Shown here one piece after another: positions 6,037-10,305 of a stretch of 10,305 nt of DNA. This stretch comes from Actinomycetota bacterium (GTDB taxonomy: Bacteria; Actinomycetota; Thermoleophilia; Solirubrobacterales; Solirubrobacteraceae): the NCBI GenBank assembly GCA_005883905.1, contig VAYD01000140.1:12910-23214 (forward strand). Reading direction: 5' to 3'. The notes under the pieces are model-generated. The model saw only the letters and a program-made list of their open reading frames with translations, was not told the DNA's origin and made no database searches. Position 1 is the first letter of the stretch; every line of letters starts with the position of its first letter. A program made the position numbers and the translations under genes.

Positions 6037-6062
6037 TATGCTCGGCGCGCAGCATCTTCCTC
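6037..6062 (+). promoter_or_regulatory. Possible -10 box for the histidine kinase operon
   Basis: TATGCT (6037-6042) fits the TANNNT actinobacterial -10 pattern and lies in the 46-nt gap between the MerB-like gene and the kinase. It would start a transcript near 6049, about 14 nt ahead of the GTG at 6063. The -35 region (about 6013-6019, CTGAACG) is a poor match, and no Shine-Dalgarno sequence is visible before the GTG. Support is weak. Confidence 0.28.
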
Positions 6063-7277
6063 GTGTCAGCTCAATCGCAACCGCTGGGGCCTGACGCCGA
6101 CCGCGTCGCTCGGCTCGAGAGCGAACTGTCCGAGGCGATCGAGCAGCAGGCCGCGACGAGCCAGGTGCTCGAGCTCATGGGGCGCTCGGACCTCGAGCTC
6201 AAGCCGTTGTTCGAGACCGTCGTACGGGAGGCCGTGCGACTCTGCAGAGCCGATGCCGGTCTCGTGCATCAGCTGGACGACGATGTCTTCCGCCTGGCAT
6301 TCATGGTCGGTGCCTCCGAGGCCTATCGGGACTACGTGCGCCGCCATCCGATCGAGAAGGGCCCGGGCTCGCTGGTGGGCCGGGTCGAGCGCGAGCGCCG
6401 CGTCGTCCAGATCCCAGACGTCCTGGCGGATCCCGACTACGACTGGCATACCGGCCGCGAGCTCGGCGGGTTCCGGACGATCCTGGGCGTGCCGATCCTC
6501 GCCGGCGACCGCGTCGCGGGTGTCCTGACCCTCTGGCGCACCACGGTGGACCCGTTCGGCGCCCGCACGATCGACCTGCTCACCACGTTCGCGGCGCAGG
6601 CCGCGATCGCGCTGCGCAACGTGCAGCTCCTGCAGGAGCTGACGCGCTCGGTCAACGAGCTCCGCGCGCTCGGGGAGATCAGCGAGGCGGTCTCGTCGAG
6701 CCTCGACGTCGACGAGGTCCTGACGACGATCGTCACCCGCGCCGTGGAGCTGTCCCGCACCGAGGGTGGGTCGATCATGCAGTTCGACCCGGAGACGCAG
6801 CTCTTCGAGGTCCGCACGTGTTTCGGCACCGAGCCGGAGCTCGTCGAGGCCCTGCGGGGAACCCGGATCCACCTCGACGAGACCTTCGTGGGACGCGCGG
6901 CCGCGAGCGGTGAGCCGCTGACCGCACCCGACCTGCTCGCCGAAGCGAGCGACCCGCACATCGCACAGCTCGCGGACTTCGGCTGGCGCTCGATGCTCGT
7001 CGTGCCGCTGCTCTGGGAGCGCGAGATCATCGGCGCGATCCTCGTGCGGCGACGGGTGACCGGCGCGTTCCCCGCTCGCTCCGCCGAGCTGCTCGAAACG
7101 CTCGCGAGCCAGTCGGCGGTCGCCATCCACAACGCGGGCGTGTTCCGGCAGCTCGAGGACAAGACGCGCGAGCTCGAGGTCGCCAGCCGCCACAAGTCGG
7201 AGTTCCTGGCGAGCATGTCGCACGAGCTGCGGACCCCGCTCAACGCGGTCATCGGGTTCTCCGAGGTGCTGTTGGAG
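6063..7277 (+). pseudogene. Hybrid histidine kinase, 5' part: two GAF domains and HisKA start (frameshifted at about 7278)
   Basis: The frame from GTG 6063 gives 405 sensible residues. A short N-terminal helix (about 14-40) precedes GAF domain 1 (about 45-190), which includes [20 protein letters not shown] and [23 protein letters not shown] domain 2 spans about 205-360 and includes [19 protein letters not shown] signalling helix (361-380) leads into the HisKA H-box [20 protein letters not shown] with phospho-acceptor His387. No membrane segment is seen, so this is a cytosolic sensor; the GAF ligand is unknown. After Glu405 the frame turns into Arg/Pro-rich nonsense up to a stop at 7637, while kinase-like sequence resumes in another frame at 7279. 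The roughly nine residues normally between the H-box helix and QEDYLRDI are missing, so about 26 nt appear lost. This is either recent decay or an assembly error. Confidence 0.85.
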
Positions 7278-7278
7278 C

Positions 7279-8295
7279 CAGGAGGACTACCTGCGCGACA
7301 TCCGCGACTCCGGCCGCCACCTGCTCGAGCTGATCAACGAGATCCTCGACCTGTCGAAGGTCGAGGCCGGCAGGATGGAGCTCGATCCCGCTCCCCTGCC
7401 GCTCGTGCCGATCCTCGAGCACGGGGTGGCGATGGTTCGCGAGCGAGCGGGACGCAGCGGCATCTCGCTGACGCTCGAGATCGACCCGTCGGTCGGCAGC
7501 GTCATGGCCGACGAGCTCAAGCTCAAGCAGGTCGTCCTCAACCTGCTGACGAACGCCGTGAAGTTCACCGGGGCCGGCGGATCGGTGGTCGTGACCGCTC
7601 GCCAGGACGACGATGCGGTCGAGGTCACGGTCCGTGACACCGGCACCGGGATCGCGGAGGCAGACCGCGAGCGGATCTTCGAGGCGTTCCAGCGCGGCGG
7701 GCGCGACGTGCGCACGAGCACCGAGGGCACAGGGCTCGGCCTCACGCTGTCAAAGCGGATCGTCGAGCTTCACGGCGGCCGGCTGTGGATGGAGAGCGAG
7801 GTCGGCGTCGGCAGCGTCTTCGGCTTCTCGCTCCCCGTCACGACAGCCGTGGCGCCGGTCGTAGCGCCGCCGATCGGCGCGCCGGCAATCGCCCACGACC
7901 GGCGGACCGTGGTCGTGATCGACGACGACCCGCTCGACCTGGAGCTCGTCGAGGCAGTGCTGGCGCCCGAGGGCTACAACGTCGTGCGCGCGTCCAGCGG
8001 CGAGCAGGGCGTCGCACTGGTGCGTCACGAGCAGCCGCTCGTGGTGCTGCTCGACCTGATGATGCCCGACATGGACGGCTTCGAGGTCGCCGAGCGACTG
8101 CGCGCCGAGCCGGAGACGGCGGACGTCCCGATCATCGTGCTGACGCACAAGGAGATGACGCGGGCCGACCGCGATCGGCTCGCCGGCCGGGTCAGCCACC
8201 TGGCGCAGAAGGGCGAGCTCGACCGTGCGGCGTTGGTGGCCGTCGTCGGGCGCCTGGCCGATGCGCGAACCAGCGAACGAGAGGGTGTGACATGA
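7279..8295 (+). pseudogene. Hybrid histidine kinase, 3' part: HisKA end, HATPase and C-terminal receiver
   Basis: The frame resumes with [19 protein letters not shown] and [10 protein letters not shown], the second HisKA helix. The ATPase domain follows with its N box ([13 protein letters not shown], about 7528-7566), G1 box DTGTG (7636-7650), F box and G2 box GTGLGL. After a linker rich in Ala, Pro and Val comes a receiver domain. It has acidic residues in VIDDDP, phospho-acceptor Asp at 8053-8055 (VVLLDLMMPDMDG), Thr in VLTHKE and Lys in LAQKG. If the frameshift is real, an ATG at 7375 could still yield a 306-aa ATPase-receiver protein lacking the phospho-acceptor His. The joined protein would be about 743 aa plus the lost residues. 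The stop overlaps the next gene's ATG (ATGA, 8292-8295). Codon use matches the 5' part, which suggests that any decay is recent. Confidence 0.85.
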
Positions 8296-8669
8296 GTGTG
8301 GTCCTGATCGTGGAGGACAACGCGCGCAACCTGAAGCTGGTGCGCGATCTCCTCGTGCATGCCGGCTACCGGACGCTGGAGGCGACGACGGCCGAGGACG
8401 GCCTGGCGCTCGCCCGCGCGCATCGACCCGACCTGGTGCTGATGGACGTGCAGCTTCCCGGCATGGACGGGCTCGAGGCGCTCTCACGGTTGCGCGCGGA
8501 CGCGGTCACGGCGGCGCTGCGCGTGGTCGCAGTGACGGCCTTCGCGATGAAGGACGACCGCGCGCGCTTCCTCGCCGCCGGCTTCGACGGGTACCTGGAG
8601 AAGCCGATCAGCGTGCGCGAGTTCCACGGCCAGGTGGCGGCGATGCTGGGCGAGGCAGCGCCGGCATGA
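8292..8669 (+). CDS. Single-domain response regulator (DivK/Spo0F-like)
   Basis: This 125-aa protein is a bare receiver with no output domain. It has all the usual residues: acidic Glu8-Asp9 (VLIVEDN), phospho-acceptor Asp52 (LVLMDVQLPGMDG), Thr82 (VVAVTAFAM) and Lys104 (GYLEKPIS). It most likely shuttles phosphate within a phosphorelay or competes for kinase output. The ATG overlaps the hybrid kinase stop (ATGA) and has GAGGG (8281-8285) 6 nt upstream. The stop overlaps the following receiver-cyclase by 4 nt (ATGA). The natural partners are the hybrid kinase before it and the receiver-cyclase after it; partnership is inferred from gene order only. Confidence 0.93.
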   Translation: MSVVLIVEDNARNLKLVRDLLVHAGYRTLEATTAEDGLALARAHRPDLVLMDVQLPGMDGLEALSRLRADAVTAALRVVAVTAFAMKDDRARFLAAGFDGYLEKPISVREFHGQVAAMLGEAAPA

Positions 8670-9793
8670 GCGTGGCCGCCAGGGTCCTCGTCGTCGACGA
8701 CCTGCCGCAGAACATCCGGCTGCTCGAGGCCGTGCTCGCGCCCCGCGGCTACGACGTCGTGCCGGCCGGCTCCGGCGCCGAGGCACTCGCCCGCGCCTCG
8801 GAAGGAGACATCGACCTCGTGCTGCTGGACATCCTCATGCCGGAGATGGACGGCTACGAGGTCTGCCGGCGGCTGCGCGACCACGACGCCACGCGGTTCG
8901 TGCCGATCGTGATGATCACGGCGAGCGGTGAACAGGAGAAGCTCGCGGCGATCGAGGCGGGCGCCGACGACTTCATCGCCAAGCCCTTCGAGCAGCCGGA
9001 GCTGCTCGCTCGCGTGCATTCGCTCGTGCGGATCAAGCGCTACCACGACACGATCGAGGCGCAGGCCGCGGAGCTCGCGGCGTTCAACCAGGAGCTCGAG
9101 CAGCGCGTGCGCGAGCAGGTGGACGAGCTCGAGCGCCTCGGCCGCCTTCGCCGCTTCCTGTCGCCGCAGCTCGCCGACCTGGTCGTGTCGTCGGGTGACA
9201 GCTCCTTCCTCGAGAGCCACCGCCGCGAGATCACCGTCGTGTTCTGCGACCTGCGCGGCTTCACGGCATTCGCCGAGACCGTGGAGCCCGAGGACGTCCT
9301 CCATGTCCTCGGGCAGTACCACGAGGCGCTCGGGGATCTCGTCCACCGCTTCGAGGGGACGCTCGAGCGCTTCACCGGCGACGGGCTGATGGTGTTCTTC
9401 AACGACCCGCTGCCGTGCCCCGATGCGCCGGAGCGTGCCGTTCGGATGGCCGTCGCGATGCGCGGCCGCGTGGCGCAACTCGCCGAGGGCTGGACGCGCA
9501 TGGGCTACGACCTCGACATCGGGATAGGGGTCGCCCAGGGCCACGCGACGCTCGGTCGCATCGGCTTCGAAGGCCGTTCGGACTACGCGGCGATCGGCAG
9601 CGTGACGAACCTCGCCTCGCGCCTGTGCGAACAGGCGGCGCCGGGCCAGATCCTGATCAGCGCGCGCGTGTATGCAGGAGCCGAGCACGTCGTCACGGCG
9701 CAGTCCGTCGGCGAGCTGTCGCTGCGAGGGTTCTCCAAGCCGACGCGTATCTACGACGTCGCGGGCCTGGACGCCGCGCGCGCGCAGGTATGA
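8666..9793 (+). CDS. Response regulator with class III adenylate/guanylate cyclase output domain
   Basis: This 375-aa protein has a receiver (about residues 5-122) with Asp11-Asp12, phospho-acceptor Asp55 (LVLLDILMPEMDG), Thr85 and Lys106. A helical, probably coiled-coil linker follows (about 125-165), then a class III nucleotide cyclase domain (about 188-370). The two metal-binding Asp residues are Asp195 (VVFCDLRGFT) and Asp239 (FTGDGLMVFF). Transition-state residues Asn315 and Arg319 are present in VTNLASRL. The base-recognition Lys of adenylate cyclases is Arg235 here, and the partner position in DYAAIG is Ala, so ATP versus GTP preference cannot be read off. The product would be cAMP or cGMP, made on phosphorylation of Asp55. 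The gene overlaps both neighbours by 4 nt, placing it as an output of the kinase-receiver operon. Confidence 0.92.
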   Translation: MSVAARVLVVDDLPQNIRLLEAVLAPRGYDVVPAGSGAEALARASEGDIDLVLLDILMPEMDGYEVCRRLRDHDATRFVPIVMITASGEQEKLAAIEAGADDFIAKPFEQPELLARVHSLVRIKRYHDTIEAQAAELAAFNQELEQRVREQVDELERLGRLRRFLSPQLADLVVSSGDSSFLESHRREITVVFCDLRGFTAFAETVEPEDVLHVLGQYHEALGDLVHRFEGTLERFTGDGLMVFFNDPLPCPDAPERAVRMAVAMRGRVAQLAEGWTRMGYDLDIGIGVAQGHATLGRIGFEGRSDYAAIGSVTNLASRLCEQAAPGQILISARVYAGAEHVVTAQSVGELSLRGFSKPTRIYDVAGLDAARAQV

Positions 9794-10305
9794 CCGGGCT
9801 GCACGAAGCCGCCGAGCCGCGGCTGAGCGACCTCAGCGAGCGCGAGCGCAACGAGCGCTTCGGTCGATCGTCGTCGTCCCGTCCGTCGCGCCGCCGCCGG
9901 GCGACAACGGGGCCGTGGTGCAGGCATTCGAAGAGCGCCTGCTGTTCCTCCTGCTGCTGCTCCGCCAGCCGCGGCTCCAGCTCGTGTTCGTCACGGGACG
10001 CCCCGTGAGCGAGGTCGTCGTCGGCTACTACCTCGCGCTGCTGCCGGGCGTGATCCCTAGTCACGCGCGCGCGCGGCTGCACATGATCGCGGCGAACGAC
10101 GGGTCGCCGCGGACGCTGACCGCGAAACTGCTCTCGCGGCCGCGCGTGCTCGAGGCGATCAAGGCGCGCATCCCCGACCGGGCGCGCTGCCATCTCGTTC
10201 CGTTCACGTCCTCCTCGGACGAGCGCGACCTCGCGCTGGCGCTGGGGATCCCGCTCTACGGCGCCGACCCGCGGTTCCTGCCGTTCGGGACGAAGACCGG
10301 GTGCC
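9790..10305 (+). pseudogene. PGM1-like ATP-grasp protein, N-terminal part, frameshifted near 9866 and cut by the window end
   Basis: The ATG at 9790 overlaps the cyclase stop (ATGA). The first 25 or so residues (MTGLHEAAEPRLSDLSERER, then NERFG) look like the start of an actinobacterial protein related to the peptide ligase PGM1. That frame then becomes Ser/Cys/Arg-rich and stops at 10006-10008. From about 9864 the family-like sequence continues in another frame to the window edge: SIVVVPSVAPPPGDNGAV, FEERLLFLLLLLRQPRL, VFVTGRPVSE, LPGVIPSHARARLH, LALGIPLYGADP and FGTKTGC. This is the preATP-grasp region; the ATP-binding core lies beyond the window. Compared with my memory of the family, some 15-20 residues seem missing at the junction. 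This is either an out-of-frame deletion or an assembly error. The family ligates carboxylates to amines; the substrate here is unknown. Family assignment is from recalled motifs. Confidence 0.62.

Noticed and set aside
4713..6062. A mercury-resistance (mer) operon
   Set aside because: Only a MerB-like gene is present. No MerR-type regulator, MerA reductase or MerT/MerP transporter is seen, and the adjacent regulator is of the LuxR type.
7270..7285. Programmed ribosomal frameshift joining the two kinase frames
   Set aside because: A simple slip would not restore the missing residues between FSEVLLE and QEDYLRDI. A deletion or assembly error explains both the shift and the loss.
7278..7637. 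C-terminal extension of the kinase 5' frame as a real domain
   Set aside because: The sequence after the H-box is Arg/Pro-rich out-of-frame translation, while the conserved kinase sequence runs in another frame over the same bases.
8366..9688. Long open frame on the - strand opposite the receiver and receiver-cyclase genes
   Set aside because: It is a shadow of two intact + strand genes and contains no family motif.

Overview
The window is GC-rich, and third codon positions are almost always G or C. Every convincing gene lies on the + strand, mostly packed with 1-4 nt start/stop overlaps. Codon use, GTG starts, apparently leaderless starts, an archaeal-like (type E) succinate dehydrogenase and a PGM1-type ATP-grasp gene suggest a high-GC actinobacterial lineage such as Thermoleophilia/Solirubrobacterales. 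That placement is inference from gene style, not from a marker gene.

Layout. (1) 2-676 is the 3' end of an M50 (site-2-protease) membrane metalloprotease with a CBS pair. (2) 700-4444 is an sdhA-sdhB-sdhE set for a non-canonical succinate:quinone oxidoreductase. Its SdhB has an extra cysteine that should turn the usual [3Fe-4S] centre into [4Fe-4S], and its third subunit is an HdrB-like protein with two cysteine-rich CCG domains instead of haem-binding membrane helices. (3) 4494-4712 is a small S4-domain RNA-binding protein. (4) 4713-4865 is a non-coding stretch holding four GGGTGA direct repeats, a terminator-like hairpin and a possible leaderless promoter. (5) 4866-5462 is a LuxR/NarL-type regulator whose receiver has lost its phospho-acceptor Asp. 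(6) 5459-6016 overlaps it by 4 nt and encodes a MerB-like (organomercurial lyase family) protein interrupted by an in-frame TGA. (7) 6063-10305 is a signalling operon: GAF-GAF-histidine kinase-receiver (broken by a frameshift), a stand-alone receiver, a receiver-adenylate/guanylate cyclase, and the start of a PGM1-like ATP-grasp protein (also broken by a frameshift).

The main discovery is in (6). The TGA at 5846-5848 sits exactly where MerB has its second catalytic cysteine (Cys159 of plasmid R831b MerB). The reading frame continues after it with family-typical sequence to a natural stop. Nineteen bases downstream is a perfect 7-bp hairpin with a GGTC loop, matching a bacterial SECIS element in position and loop sequence. 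The simplest reading is a selenoprotein: a MerB-like enzyme with a Cys-x-x-Asp...Sec catalytic set, translationally coupled to a phosphorylation-independent regulator. Whether the organism has selA/selB/selC/selD cannot be seen here.

Two genes in the signalling operon carry out-of-frame internal losses (at about 7278 and 9866). They may be real decay or assembly errors, and read mapping should decide this. The same check should be applied to the TGA codon.
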